DNA of 64,000 nucleotides from Armatimonadota bacterium (GTDB taxonomy: Bacteria > Sysuimicrobiota > Sysuimicrobiia > Sysuimicrobiales > Humicultoraceae). The position numbers and the translations under genes were made by a program. The stretch lies in contig JAVKHP010000001.1 of NCBI GenBank assembly GCA_031459855.1, positions 912,059 to 976,058 of the forward strand, written 5' to 3'. Shown piece after piece: positions 43,417 through 53,464 of the stretch. Every line of letters starts with the position of its first letter. The first letter of the stretch is position 1. The notes beneath the pieces are model-generated. The model made no database searches. It was not told the DNA's origin and worked only from the letters and a program-made list of their open reading frames with translations.

Positions 43417-44511
43417 TCACACCGCGAAGCGAAACGTGATCACGTCGCCGTCCTGGACGAGGTAGTCGCGCCCTTCGAGCCGGACGAGCCCGCGCTCGCG
43501 TGCCGCCTGGAGCCCCCCGGCCGCCACCAGCACGTCCCAGGGCACCACCTCGGCACGGACGAATCCGCGCGCCATGTCGGTGTGGATCCGGGCGGCGGCC
43601 TCCACTGCCGGGGTACCCCTGGGCACCGGCCAGGCCCGCACCTCGCGCGAGAGGACCGTGAAGAAGCTGACCAGGTCCAGCATCGCGAAGCCGGCCCGCA
43701 CCAGCCGCGGCAGCCCGGGTTCCTCCAGCCCGACCGATGCCAGGTAAGCACGGGCGTCGGCCTCGGGGATCTCGCGCAGCTCGGCCTCCAGGCGCGCGCA
43801 CAGCACCAGACACCCTGCGCCCTCGCGCTGCGCCAGGGCGGTCAGCGCCGCGGCGGCAGGACCGCCGTCGGGCAGCGCCTCCTCGTCGACGTTGGCCACG
43901 TAGAGCACCGGCTTGAAGGTGAGCAGACGCAACTGGACCGCCTGGACGCGTGCCGCCTCGGAGAGCGGAGCCCGCCGCAGGGGCTCGCCCCGTCCCACGA
44001 CGGTTGCCAGCTCCTCCAGCGCCGCCAGGTGCTCCCGCGCGGCGCGCTCGCCGGCCCGGGCGCGCGGGGTCGTGCGCTCGATCGCCCGCTCCACCGTTTC
44101 CAGGTCGGCCAGCGCCAGTTCTGTCTCGACCACGCCGGCATCGCGTACGGGATCCACCGCACCCTCGGGGTGGGCGACGTCACCGGCCGCAAAGCATCGG
44201 ACCACGTGCACGATCGCGTCGACCTCACGGATGTGGGCGAGAAAGCGGTTGCCCAACCCCTCGCCGCGGGACGCGCCGCGGACCAGACCCGCGATGTCGA
44301 CGACGCGTACCGCTGCGGGCACGATCCGTTCGGGGTGCGTCACCGCCGCGATGGCAGCCAGCCGGTCGTCTGGCACCGCTGCCTGGCCCAGGTGCGGCGC
44401 GATGGTGGTGAAGGGGTACGGGGCGACCGCAGCCCCCGCCTGGGTGAGCGCGTTGAACAGCGTGGACTTCCCGGCGTTGGGCAGCCCAACGATCCCCAGC
44501 GCCAGGCTCAT
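43417..44511 (-). CDS. ychF: Redox-regulated ATPase YchF/OLA1
   Basis: 364 residues. P-loop GLPNAGKSTLFNALTQ, switch PYPFTTIAPHLG, G3 VVDIAGLVRGASRGEGLGNRFL, G4 NVDE, which explains ATP preference in this family, and a C-terminal TGS domain (WPVPRGTPAVEAAARIHTDMARGFVRAEV). Binds ribosomes. A DUF951 gene lies upstream, as in Bacillota, but here a diguanylate cyclase gene is placed between them. Confidence 0.96.
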   Translation of the reverse strand: MSLALGIVGLPNAGKSTLFNALTQAGAAVAPYPFTTIAPHLGQAAVPDDRLAAIAAVTHPERIVPAAVRVVDIAGLVRGASRGEGLGNRFLAHIREVDAIVHVVRCFAAGDVAHPEGAVDPVRDAGVVETELALADLETVERAIERTTPRARAGERAAREHLAALEELATVVGRGEPLRRAPLSEAARVQAVQLRLLTFKPVLYVANVDEEALPDGGPAAAALTALAQREGAGCLVLCARLEAELREIPEADARAYLASVGLEEPGLPRLVRAGFAMLDLVSFFTVLSREVRAWPVPRGTPAVEAAARIHTDMARGFVRAEVVPWDVLVAAGGLQAARERGLVRLEGRDYLVQDGDVITFRFAV

Positions 44512-44556
44512 GGCCGCCCGCCCCCGCGGTACAGGCGGCGCCGCGTCTGGGGCCGC

Positions 44557-46812
44557 TTACGCACCGTGGGCCACGTGCACCCGGTTGCCACCGGACCGCT
44601 TGGCGGCGTACTGCGCGCGGTCTACGGCCTCGACCAGGGCGTCCACGGTCTGTCCGTCGACGGGGAAACTGGCGACTCCCACGCTCAGCGTCACCGAGGC
44701 CACGTCCTCGTCGCCCAGCGCGAACGGGTGCAGCTCAACGCTCCGGCGGAGGCGCTCGGCCGTGTCGACGGCCGCCGCCTTGGGGGTGCCAGGCAAGACG
44801 ACCATGAACTCGTCGCCGCCATACCGCGCCACGACGTCCGACGGCCGGCTGCCGCGCCGCAACACCATCGCCACGGTGCGCAGCACCTCGTCCCCACGCC
44901 GGTGGCCGTACACGTCGTTGAAGCGCTTGAAGCTGTCGATCTCCAGCATGACCAGCGACAGCGGCTGCTCGTCGCGGCGCGCGCGCTCGACCATCCGCTC
45001 CAGGGCTTCGTACAGGTACCGGTGGTTGTAGAGTTCCGTCAGCCCGTCGGTGATCGCCAGCCGGCGCGCCTGCTCGAACAACCTGGCGTTCTGCACGGCG
45101 AGGACGGCGTACGACGCCACCGTGGTCAGCAACTGCAGGTCGCGCTGCCCGAAGGCCGCCACGCGCCCGCTCTCGACGTTGAGCACGCCGAGCACGGTGC
45201 CCTCGGCGATGAGCGGTACCGCCAGCTCCGACCGAGTGCGACCGTCGCCGGGGTAGTACCGCGGATCCTGCCGCACGTCGTCGACGATGAGCGGCGTCCC
45301 CGTGCGCGCCACCCAGCCCGTGATCCCCGTGCCGGGTGGTAACCGCAGGCCGCGCACGGACGTCCGGTAGCCGTAGGCGGCCTCCACCACGAGTTCCCCC
45401 GTCTCGCGATCCACCAGCACCAGCGCGCCCAGGTCGTACCCGAAGACGCGGCAGGTCACCGAGACCAGCGTGTCCAGCAGCGTCGGCAGGTCCAGCGTGC
45501 CGCTCACCGCCCGCGCCGCCTCGTAGAGGACCTGCAGTTCGTCGCGCGCCCGGCGCACCTCGTCGAACAGCACGGCGTTGCGCATGGCCACCGCCAGGTG
45601 CTGGGAGAGCGCCACCAGCAGCTCGTACAGCTCGGCCGTTACCGGGTGGTCCGCGGTGCCTTCCGCCACCAGCACGGCCACGGGCGCTCCGTCCAGCAGA
45701 ATCGGCACGGCCGCACGGCTCGTCGCCGGTGTCTCCCCACGGGTCCCCGTATCGTCGGAGCCTACCACGAACTCCGCCCGTCCCGTGCGCACCACGCGTG
45801 CCAGCAGGTCGGCCACCAGCGGATCCTCAGGGGTCGACGCCGCCGTGCCGGCCTGTGCCACCGCTTCGACCCGCTGTCCGTTCACCCGGTACGCCCAGAT
45901 GCGTAGGGCGCCCGAGACGTCCGCGATGCCGGTGGTGGCCCGGGCCAGTACCTCGGCGGGCTCCAGCGATCCGCTGACCGACTGCAGGATCTGGGTGAGC
46001 AGCGCCGCTTCCCGGCGCTCACGCACGCTCCTGGCGAGCAGCGCGGTCTGGTGCACCGCGGCGGCGACGTGGTCGGCCAGCTCCCCGGCCAGGTGAAGCA
46101 TCCCCTCAGAGACCGCGGGGCGCCGCGCGTAGAGGAAGACGAGCATGCCAACGCTTTCCTCCCGGACTCGCAGGGGAAGGAACAGACCGCCGGTCACGCC
46201 GTCGGCCGCCGCGGTCGCCGCCAGCGCCGCCGTCCGATGGTCGTCCCCGAACGCCGGCACCACCACGGGGTCGGCGGCCGGGCCGAACAGGGCCGCCTCC
46301 CCGACCGTGTGGTCGGCGAGGGCCCGGGCCAGTCCCTGCGACAGGCCGTCCGCCAGCACCGTGGCGTGGTAGCCCCGACCGCCGCCATGGACGAGCGCCA
46401 CCCGGGCGGCGCCGAAGACCTCCCGGGCAGTGTCGGAGACAGTCCCGTAGATCTCGTGGAGGTGCCGCGCAGTCGCCAGGTATCGGGTGACCCGGAGCAG
46501 CGCCTCCAGATGGCGGAGGCGCTGGGGGACGACGGCGGACGGCGGTGCGACAGGAGCCTCCGGCAGCCGCTCCGATGGCGCTGCAGGCGTGTCCGCTGTC
46601 CTCGCCGTCCGGTCGGACACGCGGTCTCTGCGCGCCGCCGCGTACACCACCGCGGCGCCGACCACGGTGCCTGCTGCCGCAACCCCCGCCGGTACCCGGA
46701 CCTTGGGCACCGCCAGCGCGAGCACCGCCAGCAGGGCTGTGAGGCCGGCGCACGCGCCGATCGCGAGCCCGGCCCCGAGCCCCCCTCCCGGCGGCCCACC
46801 TGTCGGGGTCAC
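44557..46812 (-). CDS. GAF-domain diguanylate cyclase
   Basis: 751 residues from GTG 46812. One or two N-terminal transmembrane helices ([20 protein letters not shown]), then three GAF-like domains at about 85-245, 255-405 and 415-570 (e.g. [33 protein letters not shown]), then a GGDEF domain at about 580-750. The active site is [13 protein letters not shown], so it should make cyclic di-GMP. RPSD five residues before it is the inhibitory I-site, so product feedback is expected. The start overlaps the DUF951 stop (GTGA). Confidence 0.92.
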   Translation of the reverse strand: MTPTGGPPGGGLGAGLAIGACAGLTALLAVLALAVPKVRVPAGVAAAGTVVGAAVVYAAARRDRVSDRTARTADTPAAPSERLPEAPVAPPSAVVPQRLRHLEALLRVTRYLATARHLHEIYGTVSDTAREVFGAARVALVHGGGRGYHATVLADGLSQGLARALADHTVGEAALFGPAADPVVVPAFGDDHRTAALAATAAADGVTGGLFLPLRVREESVGMLVFLYARRPAVSEGMLHLAGELADHVAAAVHQTALLARSVRERREAALLTQILQSVSGSLEPAEVLARATTGIADVSGALRIWAYRVNGQRVEAVAQAGTAASTPEDPLVADLLARVVRTGRAEFVVGSDDTGTRGETPATSRAAVPILLDGAPVAVLVAEGTADHPVTAELYELLVALSQHLAVAMRNAVLFDEVRRARDELQVLYEAARAVSGTLDLPTLLDTLVSVTCRVFGYDLGALVLVDRETGELVVEAAYGYRTSVRGLRLPPGTGITGWVARTGTPLIVDDVRQDPRYYPGDGRTRSELAVPLIAEGTVLGVLNVESGRVAAFGQRDLQLLTTVASYAVLAVQNARLFEQARRLAITDGLTELYNHRYLYEALERMVERARRDEQPLSLVMLEIDSFKRFNDVYGHRRGDEVLRTVAMVLRRGSRPSDVVARYGGDEFMVVLPGTPKAAAVDTAERLRRSVELHPFALGDEDVASVTLSVGVASFPVDGQTVDALVEAVDRAQYAAKRSGGNRVHVAHGA

Positions 46813-47045
46813 ACGGGCCCCGCCTCGACGGGGGGCGGGGGCGGTGCTGCACCCGGTCCCCGGCGCACGAACGTCTTGATGCGCCGCTCGAACTTCACCC
46901 GCGGCATCAACACCCGGCGTCCGCATTTGAGACATCGAATGCCGATGTCGGCGCCCAGCCGCACGACCTCCCACTGGTCGCTGCCACAGGGATGCGTCTT
47001 GCGCATGCGCACGACGTCGCCAAGGACGATCTTCAGCACTGGCAT
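46809..47045 (-). CDS. DUF951 family protein
   Basis: 78 residues from ATG 47045. [42 protein letters not shown] is characteristic: three Cys (Cys in HPCGS, and CLKC) suggest metal binding. A Pro-rich tail follows. The family is usually encoded beside ychF. Function unknown, possibly nucleic-acid binding. Confidence 0.9.
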   Translation of the reverse strand: MPVLKIVLGDVVRMRKTHPCGSDQWEVVRLGADIGIRCLKCGRRVLMPRVKFERRIKTFVRRGPGAAPPPPPVEAGPV

Positions 47046-47159
47046 GGTGCCGCGACCTCCCCTCCGGCGGGGCGACACCGTCCGCGTAGGGGTATTTTGC
47101 CCACCCGGCCGTGCAGCGAGTCACCCCGGGCTGCCACGCTCCCCCGGGCCATCCGACGT

Positions 47160-47340
47160 CCGTCGACCGCCGACCCGCGCCCGGGCACGGACCGACAGCA
47201 GCCACGGCCGGCGCAGGTCCCGGACCCGGCGCAGCGGCCACCGGCACGGGACCCGGGCCGAGCCCATCGGCCACCGGCCCAGGACGCGGGCCGAAAGCAG
47301 CGACGGCCGGAGCGGCACGCGGCCCCGAGAGCCGTGCCCT
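47160..47340. repeat. 33-bp degenerate tandem repeat, about 4-5 units
   Basis: In the 375-bp spacer between DUF951 and the spermidine synthase-like gene. Units of about 33 bp end in variants of gccaccgg or gacggccgg. On the plus strand an open frame (47111-47437) would read 11-residue repeats such as GPGPGAAATGT, GPGPSPSATGP, GRGPKAATAGA, but there is no ribosome site. No other gene in the spacer. Confidence 0.65.
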
Positions 47341-47420
47341 CACCCCTCGATCGGACAGTGTCTGCGCCTGCCCACCGGCCAGCCGTCGGAGCACTGGTGG
47401 GTTTCGCGTCGGGGGAAGAC

Positions 47421-48926
47421 TCAGCGACGCGGAATGAGAGCATCCACGGGCGCGAAGTCGTCGGACAAGACCGGCACATCGTCGGTCCGGATCGGCGCCT
47501 CGTAGAGGCTGGCGGCCGCCTCCACGAAGCGCTCGACCGTCACCCGACCGCTGGCCGCCAGCGCCTGCGCGCGGCGACGCACCTCCGCCGCCGACCAGCG
47601 GGGCGCGTCGGTGGCCACCACGATGATGTTTCGCAGCGACGCGGGCGACCCGTACCGGGCGAAGTCCACGGGGAACACATACACGGTGGGGAAGACCTGC
47701 CCAATCGTCTTGTAGATGGCGCGGAAGAGCCGACTGTCGGGGCCCTCCAGCGCGCCAATGATGTTGGACGTCACCACGCCGCCGGGCGCCAGCCGCGCGC
47801 GGGCCAGCGCGAAGAACTCGCGGGTGGCCAGGTGGAAGGGGATGGTATCGATCAGGTAGGCGTCGGTGAGGATGACATCCTGGGGCTCCGCCAGCCGCAG
47901 CAGGTGCAGACGGCCGTCGCGCGCTTCGATCCGCAACCGCTCGCCGGGCGTCACGGCGAAGAAGTCGCGCGCCGTCCGGACCACCTCCGGGTCGAGTTCG
48001 GCCACGGTCATCACGACCGACGGGTAGTCGGCCACGTAGCGGGCCGGGACGGTCCCGCCGCCAAGCCCGATGAGGAACGCCCGCCGGGGATCGGCGACGA
48101 AGACCAGCGGCAGGTGCATGTAGTCAGCGTAGGCAAACACGGTGCGCCGTGGCTGTTCGCGGTCGGTCGCGCTCTGCCAGTAGTTGTCGAGCTTCAGGTA
48201 CCGGATCGGTCCTTCGTCCGTGACCGTGATCCGGTGGTAGACGGTATCCCGCGCGTAGACCACCGGGGGCGTCAGCGCCTCCGGCCGCGCCACGCCGCCC
48301 ACCAGCACCACCACCAGCGCGACGCCCGCGCCCGCCGGCACCATCCGGCGCCCGGCCAGCCAGCCCAGCACGGCCATCCCCATGAGCGCGAAGCCCATGA
48401 GCAGGATGATGGCCCGCACCCCCAGGTAGTTGATGAGGACGAACGACGTCGCCAGCGTGCCCACGATGGAGCCCACCGTGCTGATGGCGTACAGCGAGCC
48501 GGCCGTCTGCCCCATGGTGGCCACCGCGCGCGCGCGCAGGCGCACGGCGAAGGGCGACACCATGCCCATCACGACGCTGGGCACCACGAAGAGCACGGTG
48601 GCCCCCACCAGCGGGTTCAGCTGGGGGCCGAAGTCGGCCCGGGCGATGGCGTCCAGCACGGTGGGAGCCATGACCGGGATCGGCACCGTGAGCAGCCCCG
48701 CCAGGAAGACGATCCCGGAGAACACCGTCGGCGAGGGGAAGCGGTCGGCCAGCCGACCGCCCACGGCGTAGCCGACGGACAGCGCCGTCAGGAAGACACC
48801 GATCAGGCTCCCCCAGACGTAGATCGAGTTGCCGAAGTAGGGGGCCAGGACCCTGCTGGCGATGATCTCCAGCGACAGCAGCACGCCTCCGCTGGTGAAG
48901 ACGATGACCTCGAGGATCGACGCCAC
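47421..48926 (-). CDS. Fused MFS-like / spermidine synthase-like membrane protein
   Basis: 501 residues. Residues 1-215 hold about seven hydrophobic helices (FTSGGVLLSLEIIASRVLAPYFGNSIYVWGSLIG), the N-terminal membrane part of fused MFS/spermidine synthases. Residues about 230-500 are the synthase domain: FLIGLGGGTVPARYVADYP, VAELDPEVVRTARDFF, DVILTDAYLIDTIPFHLATREFF. The Gly-rich SAM loop and following acidic residue are kept; the transfer Asp of true SpeE is not obvious, so polyamine synthesis is unproven. Confidence 0.85.
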   Translation of the reverse strand: MASILEVIVFTSGGVLLSLEIIASRVLAPYFGNSIYVWGSLIGVFLTALSVGYAVGGRLADRFPSPTVFSGIVFLAGLLTVPIPVMAPTVLDAIARADFGPQLNPLVGATVLFVVPSVVMGMVSPFAVRLRARAVATMGQTAGSLYAISTVGSIVGTLATSFVLINYLGVRAIILLMGFALMGMAVLGWLAGRRMVPAGAGVALVVVLVGGVARPEALTPPVVYARDTVYHRITVTDEGPIRYLKLDNYWQSATDREQPRRTVFAYADYMHLPLVFVADPRRAFLIGLGGGTVPARYVADYPSVVMTVAELDPEVVRTARDFFAVTPGERLRIEARDGRLHLLRLAEPQDVILTDAYLIDTIPFHLATREFFALARARLAPGGVVTSNIIGALEGPDSRLFRAIYKTIGQVFPTVYVFPVDFARYGSPASLRNIIVVATDAPRWSAAEVRRRAQALAASGRVTVERFVEAAASLYEAPIRTDDVPVLSDDFAPVDALIPRR

Positions 48927-49088
48927 CTCCCGTTCGCCGGCTGGTTCGCCCCCATGCTACCACGGCCCCACCGCAACGCGGATACCGGCTGGCCACCCCC
49001 CCTGCGGTACACCACAGCGCAACGCCAGGCGACGTCGGAGGCCGACCGGCGCCGGCCTGCGAAGCCGCGTGCGCGCCAACAGGGCACA

Positions 49089-49122
49089 GCGCGGCCGCAC
49101 CGTGGTCACGGTGCGGCCGCGC
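49089..49122. terminator. Bidirectional-looking hairpin between clpB and the SpeE-like gene
   Basis: A 16-bp perfect stem (49089-49104 with 49107-49122) with a 2-nt loop, 14 bp after the clpB stop. Purely GC-rich with no T-run. Likely the end of the heat-shock operon. Confidence 0.7.
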
Positions 49123-49136
49123 GTGCGGATTCCCTG

Positions 49137-51767
49137 CTACGAGACCACTTCCGCCGGCACGCGGGCGGTGAAGGTCAACCGCTCGCCCTCCAGATCGACC
49201 ACCACCGTCTGCCCCGGGCGGAACTCGCCCGCCAGCAGGCCGCGCGCGATGGCGTTCTCCACTTCCTTCTGAATCAGCCGGCGCAGCGGCCGCGCGCCGA
49301 AGTCGGGGTTGTAGCCTTCCCGGGCCAGCCAGGCCTTGGCGGCGTCCGTCACCTCCAGCCCGATCCCCTGCGCCGCCAGCCGTGCCGCCAGCTGTCGCAG
49401 CTGCAGCCCCGCGATCGCCACCAGCTGCTCGCGCGTGAGGGGCCGGAAGACCACGATCTCGTCGATCCGGTTCAGGAACTCCGGGCGGAACGTCTTGCGG
49501 CACTCCCCCAGCACCAGCACCCGCGCCATCTCGAACGCCGCCGGGTCCCGGTCCTCGAGCCCCTGGAGGTGGCGGCTGCCCAGGTTGCTGGTCATGATGA
49601 TCACCGTGTTCCGGAAGTCCACGGTGCGGCCGTGTCCGTCGGTCAACCGGCCGTCGTCCATGATCTGCAGCAGCAGGTTGAAGACGTCCTGGTGCGCCTT
49701 CTCGATCTCGTCGAACAGCACCACGCGGTAGGGCCGCCGCCGCACGGCCTCGGTGAGCTGGCCGCCCTCCTCGTAGCCCACGTACCCGGGGGGCGCCCCC
49801 ACCAGGCGGCTGACGGTGTGGCGCTCCTGGTACTCGGACATGTCCAGCCGCACCATGGCGCCCTCGTCGTCGAACAGCACCTCGGCCAGCGCCCGGGCCA
49901 GCTCCGTCTTGCCCACACCGGTCGGCCCCAGGAAGAGGAACGACCCGATGGGCCGGCGCGGGTCCTTGAGGCCCGCGCGCGCGCGGCGGATGGCGTCGGC
50001 CACCGCGGCCACCGCCTCGTCCTGCCCGACGACCCGCTCGTGGAGCCGCGCTTCCAGGTGCAGCAACTTCGCCATCTCGCCCTCCAGCAACCGCTGCACC
50101 GGAATCCCCGTCCAGCGGGCCACGACCTCCGCGATCTCGTCGGCCGTCACTTCCTCGTTGAGCAGTCGCCCGTGGGCCTGCACCTGCCGCAGCTGCTCCT
50201 CCTGGGCCCGCAGCTGACGCTCCAGGTCGGGCAGCTCGCCGTACCGCAGCCGCGCCGCCCGCTCCAGGTCGGCCCGGCGCTCGGCCTCCTCGATCTGGTG
50301 ACGGACTTCCTCGATCTTCTGCTTGGTGGCGCGGATGGCCAGAATGGCCTGCTTCTCCTGCTCCCACTGGCGGCGCAGCGCCTCCGACTGCTGGCGCAGG
50401 CCGGCCAGCTCCTCCTCCAACCGCTGCAGCCGCTCGCGGCTGGCCGGGTCGGTCTCCCGGCGCAACGCCTCCCGCTCGATCTCCAGCTGCATGATCCGCC
50501 GATCGACCTCGTCGAGCTCGGCGGGCTTGCTGTCGATCTCCATGCGCAGGCGGCTGGCGGCCTCGTCGATGAGGTCGATGGCCTTGTCGGGCAGGAAGCG
50601 CCCGCTGATGTACCGGTCCGACAGCGTCGCGGCCGCCACCACCGCCGAGTCGGCGATGCGCACGCCGTGGTGCACCTCGTACCGCTCCTTGAGCCCGCGC
50701 AGGATGCTGATGGTCTCTTCCACCGACGGCTCGCCGACGTAGACCGGCTGGAAGCGGCGCTCCAGCGCCGCGTCCTTCTCGATGTACTTGCGGTACTCGT
50801 CGAGGGTGGTGGCGCCGATGGCGTGCAGCTCGCCCCGGGCCAGCATGGGCTTGAGCAGGTTGGCCGCATCGATGGCGCCCTCGGCCGCGCCCGCGCCCAC
50901 CACCGTGTGGAGCTCGTCGATGAACAGGATGATCTGCCCCTCGGCGGCGGCGATCTCGCGCAACACGGCCTTCAGGCGATCCTCGAACTCCCCGCGGTAC
51001 TTGGTGCCCGCCACGAGCGCGCCCATGTCCAGCTGGATCACGCGCTTGTGCTTGAGCCCTTCCGGCACGTCGCCGCGCACGATGCGCTGCGCCAGCCCTT
51101 CGACGATGGCCGTCTTCCCCACGCCCGGATCGCCGATGAGCACCGGGTTGTTCTTGGTGCGCCGGGCCAGGATCTGGATCACCCGGCGGATCTCCTCGTC
51201 CCGGCCGATGACGGGGTCGAGCTTGCCCGCCGCCGCCAGCTGCGTCAGGTCGCGGCCGTAGCGCTCCAGCGCCTGGTACTTGCTCTCCGGATGGGGATCG
51301 GTGACCCGTTGCGCGCCCCGGATCTCCTCCAGTGCCTGGTAGATGCGGTCTACGGTGACGCCCGCCTCGCGCAGCAGCGCGGCCGCCTCCCCGTCGGCGT
51401 CCTGGGCCAGGCCCAGCAGCAGGTGCTCGGTGCTGACGTAGTCGTCCTTCAGCCGGTCCGCCTCGCGCTGCGCGGCCTCCAGCACGCGGGCCAGCCGCGG
51501 GGTCAGCGCGATGCCCCCCGCGGGCGCAGGCCCCCCGACCACGCGGGGGCGACGATCGAGCCCGTGGACCAGCCGGGTGCGCAGCACCCGGGAGTCCACG
51601 GACAGCTTGGCCAGGATGCGCGGCACCAGCCCGTCCGGTTGCGTAATCAAGGCCAGCAACAGGTGTTCCGGGTCCGGCGCCTGGTGTCCCCGTGTCGTCG
51701 CCTCCTGCTGCGCCGTCAGCAACGCCTCCTGCGCCTTTTCGGTCAACCGATCGAATCGCATCGCCAT
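49137..51767 (-). CDS. clpB: ATP-dependent disaggregase ClpB
   Basis: 876 residues, full length. N-domain [36 protein letters not shown]-1 with [18 protein letters not shown] and [15 protein letters not shown]; a coiled-coil middle domain at about 400-530 ([27 protein letters not shown]), which separates ClpB from ClpA/C; AAA-2 with [16 protein letters not shown] and [11 protein letters not shown]. Works with DnaK-DnaJ-GrpE to rescue aggregates, all encoded directly upstream. Confidence 0.97.
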   Translation of the reverse strand: MAMRFDRLTEKAQEALLTAQQEATTRGHQAPDPEHLLLALITQPDGLVPRILAKLSVDSRVLRTRLVHGLDRRPRVVGGPAPAGGIALTPRLARVLEAAQREADRLKDDYVSTEHLLLGLAQDADGEAAALLREAGVTVDRIYQALEEIRGAQRVTDPHPESKYQALERYGRDLTQLAAAGKLDPVIGRDEEIRRVIQILARRTKNNPVLIGDPGVGKTAIVEGLAQRIVRGDVPEGLKHKRVIQLDMGALVAGTKYRGEFEDRLKAVLREIAAAEGQIILFIDELHTVVGAGAAEGAIDAANLLKPMLARGELHAIGATTLDEYRKYIEKDAALERRFQPVYVGEPSVEETISILRGLKERYEVHHGVRIADSAVVAAATLSDRYISGRFLPDKAIDLIDEAASRLRMEIDSKPAELDEVDRRIMQLEIEREALRRETDPASRERLQRLEEELAGLRQQSEALRRQWEQEKQAILAIRATKQKIEEVRHQIEEAERRADLERAARLRYGELPDLERQLRAQEEQLRQVQAHGRLLNEEVTADEIAEVVARWTGIPVQRLLEGEMAKLLHLEARLHERVVGQDEAVAAVADAIRRARAGLKDPRRPIGSFLFLGPTGVGKTELARALAEVLFDDEGAMVRLDMSEYQERHTVSRLVGAPPGYVGYEEGGQLTEAVRRRPYRVVLFDEIEKAHQDVFNLLLQIMDDGRLTDGHGRTVDFRNTVIIMTSNLGSRHLQGLEDRDPAAFEMARVLVLGECRKTFRPEFLNRIDEIVVFRPLTREQLVAIAGLQLRQLAARLAAQGIGLEVTDAAKAWLAREGYNPDFGARPLRRLIQKEVENAIARGLLAGEFRPGQTVVVDLEGERLTFTARVPAEVVS

Positions 51768-51781
51768 CTCCCGTCCCTCGC

Positions 51782-52762
51782 TCAGACCTTCCGCGACGGC
51801 TCACGCTGCAGCCGCCGCAACTCCTCCAGCAGTGCCCGTTCCCGGGGCGACAGCGTCGTGGGCACGGTGACCTTCACGCGGGCGTACAGGTCGCCCCGCC
51901 CTCCCTGCGCCCGGGGCAACCCCTGCCCGCGCAGCCGCAGCCGCTGGCCCGACTGCGTCCCGGGCGGAACCGTCACCACCATCCTGCCCTCCAGCGTCGG
52001 CACCTCGACCTCGCCGCCCAGCGCGGCGTCCACGAACGGCACCGAGACGTCCACCACCAGGTCGTCGCCATCGCGCTCGAAGACCTTGTGGGGCGCCACC
52101 TCGACAGTCAGGTACACGTCCTGCCCGCCGGCGGCACCGGGCAGGCGGATGGCCTGACCCGCCCGGACCCCCGGTGGCACCTGCACCTCTACCTGCCTGC
52201 CATCCGGCAGCCGGACACGCCGCCGGGCCCCGTGGAGCACTTCCTCCAGGGTCAGGGTAAGCGTGCCACTGTGTCCCGGCGGCCGTGCGCCCGCCGTGGG
52301 CCCCGAGGGCTGCACCTGGTCCCAGGGCTCGGCGACACGCCCGCTTCGGCCAGTCCGGCCGAACCCGCCCAGACCGCCCAGGTCGCCGAAGAACGCGCGG
52401 AAGAACTCTGAGAACCCGCCTAGGGTGCCTCCGAGCAGGTCCTCCAGGTTCTCGCCGCCCACGGTCACGGTGAACCCGCCGGGGCCCGTCCACGTGCGCG
52501 CGCCGCCCACGCGGCCGAACAGGTCGTGCAGCGGCACGCCGGACTGGTATGCGTCGTAGATCTGGTCGTACTGGGCCCGCTTCTGCGGGTCGCTTAGGAC
52601 CTGATAGGCTTCGTTGATCTCCTTAAAGCGCTCCTCGGCGCCCTTCGATTTGTTGACGTCCGGGTGGTACTGCCGTGCCAGGCGGCGAAACGCCTGGCTG
52701 ATCGCCTTCTGATCGGCTCGCCTGTCGACGCCCAGGATCTTGTAGTAGTCCTTGAACTCCAT
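51782..52762 (-). CDS. dnaJ: DnaJ/CbpA-type co-chaperone
   Basis: 326 residues. J domain at 1-70 with the HPD motif ([10 protein letters not shown]). Gly/Phe-rich region at about 85-140. Then two substrate-binding beta domains ([48 protein letters not shown]). No Cys-rich zinc domain, so it is a class II (CbpA-like) J protein. Stimulates DnaK ATPase. Confidence 0.95.
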   Translation of the reverse strand: MEFKDYYKILGVDRRADQKAISQAFRRLARQYHPDVNKSKGAEERFKEINEAYQVLSDPQKRAQYDQIYDAYQSGVPLHDLFGRVGGARTWTGPGGFTVTVGGENLEDLLGGTLGGFSEFFRAFFGDLGGLGGFGRTGRSGRVAEPWDQVQPSGPTAGARPPGHSGTLTLTLEEVLHGARRRVRLPDGRQVEVQVPPGVRAGQAIRLPGAAGGQDVYLTVEVAPHKVFERDGDDLVVDVSVPFVDAALGGEVEVPTLEGRMVVTVPPGTQSGQRLRLRGQGLPRAQGGRGDLYARVKVTVPTTLSPRERALLEELRRLQREPSRKV

Positions 52763-52788
52763 GGCTCACCCTGGGCGCCGGGGCACGA

Positions 52789-53454
52789 CTACTGCGCCAC
52801 CCGCACCCTGGCTGGCCGCAAGACCTCGTCGCCCATCATGTACCCCCGCTGCACCTCGCCGACCACTGTGCCCGCGGGCGTCTTGTCGTCGGACGCCACG
52901 GCCTCGACCGCCTCGTGCACCCGCGGGTCGAACGGCTGCCCCACCGCATCGATGGGGCGCACGTTCATGCCGCGCAGCGTCTCGAGCACTTCGCGGTGCG
53001 CCAGGCGAATCCCGTCGAGGATGGCGGCCGCGTTCGCCTCGCCCGCACCCTCGCCGGCGTGCTGCAGGGCGCGCTCCAGCGTGTCGACCACCCCCAGCAC
53101 GACCCGCAGCAGGGCCCGCCGGGTGGTGGCGACGGCTTCCTCCCGCTGCCGGGCGGCGTGTTTCCGGTAGTTCTCGAGGTCGGCGGCCGTGCGCAGGAAC
53201 TGCTGCCAGTTGCGCTCGGCTTCCTCGGTCAGCCGAGCGACCTGCTCTCGCAGCGCCGCCATCTCCTGGTCGCGTGCGGACACGGCCTCCTCCTCACCGG
53301 CGGCCGTCCCGCCCTCCGCGACGTCCCCGGCCGCCGCCATCCCAGGGATCTGGGGCTCGGGCTCCCCGGTGCGCGTGGTCGCCTGCGCGTCGTGGGGCGC
53401 CGAAGAGCGCTCGTCGCCCGCGACCTCGCCGTTGATCGTCCGTTCCCTGTCCAT
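52789..53454 (-). CDS. grpE: Nucleotide exchange factor GrpE
   Basis: 221 residues. A charged, disordered N-terminus of about 60 residues, a long coiled coil (EMAALREQVARLTEEAERNWQQFLRTAADLENYRKHAAR), then the beta domain FDPRVHEAVEAVASDDKTPAGTVVGEVQRGYMMGDEVLRPARV. Releases ADP from DnaK. Ten bases downstream of dnaK stop. Confidence 0.96.
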   Translation of the reverse strand: MDRERTINGEVAGDERSSAPHDAQATTRTGEPEPQIPGMAAAGDVAEGGTAAGEEEAVSARDQEMAALREQVARLTEEAERNWQQFLRTAADLENYRKHAARQREEAVATTRRALLRVVLGVVDTLERALQHAGEGAGEANAAAILDGIRLAHREVLETLRGMNVRPIDAVGQPFDPRVHEAVEAVASDDKTPAGTVVGEVQRGYMMGDEVLRPARVRVAQ

Positions 53455-53464
53455 CGTTCCTAAC

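Noticed and set aside
47111-47437. Collagen-like repeat protein gene
   Set aside because: GTG start without ribosome site, next to degenerate non-coding repeats; the frame is probably due to the 33-bp period.
46992-52157. A 1721-codon plus-strand open frame
   Set aside because: Antisense of the SpeE-like, clpB and dnaJ genes; repeated HR, QG and RR patterns are typical shadow translation.
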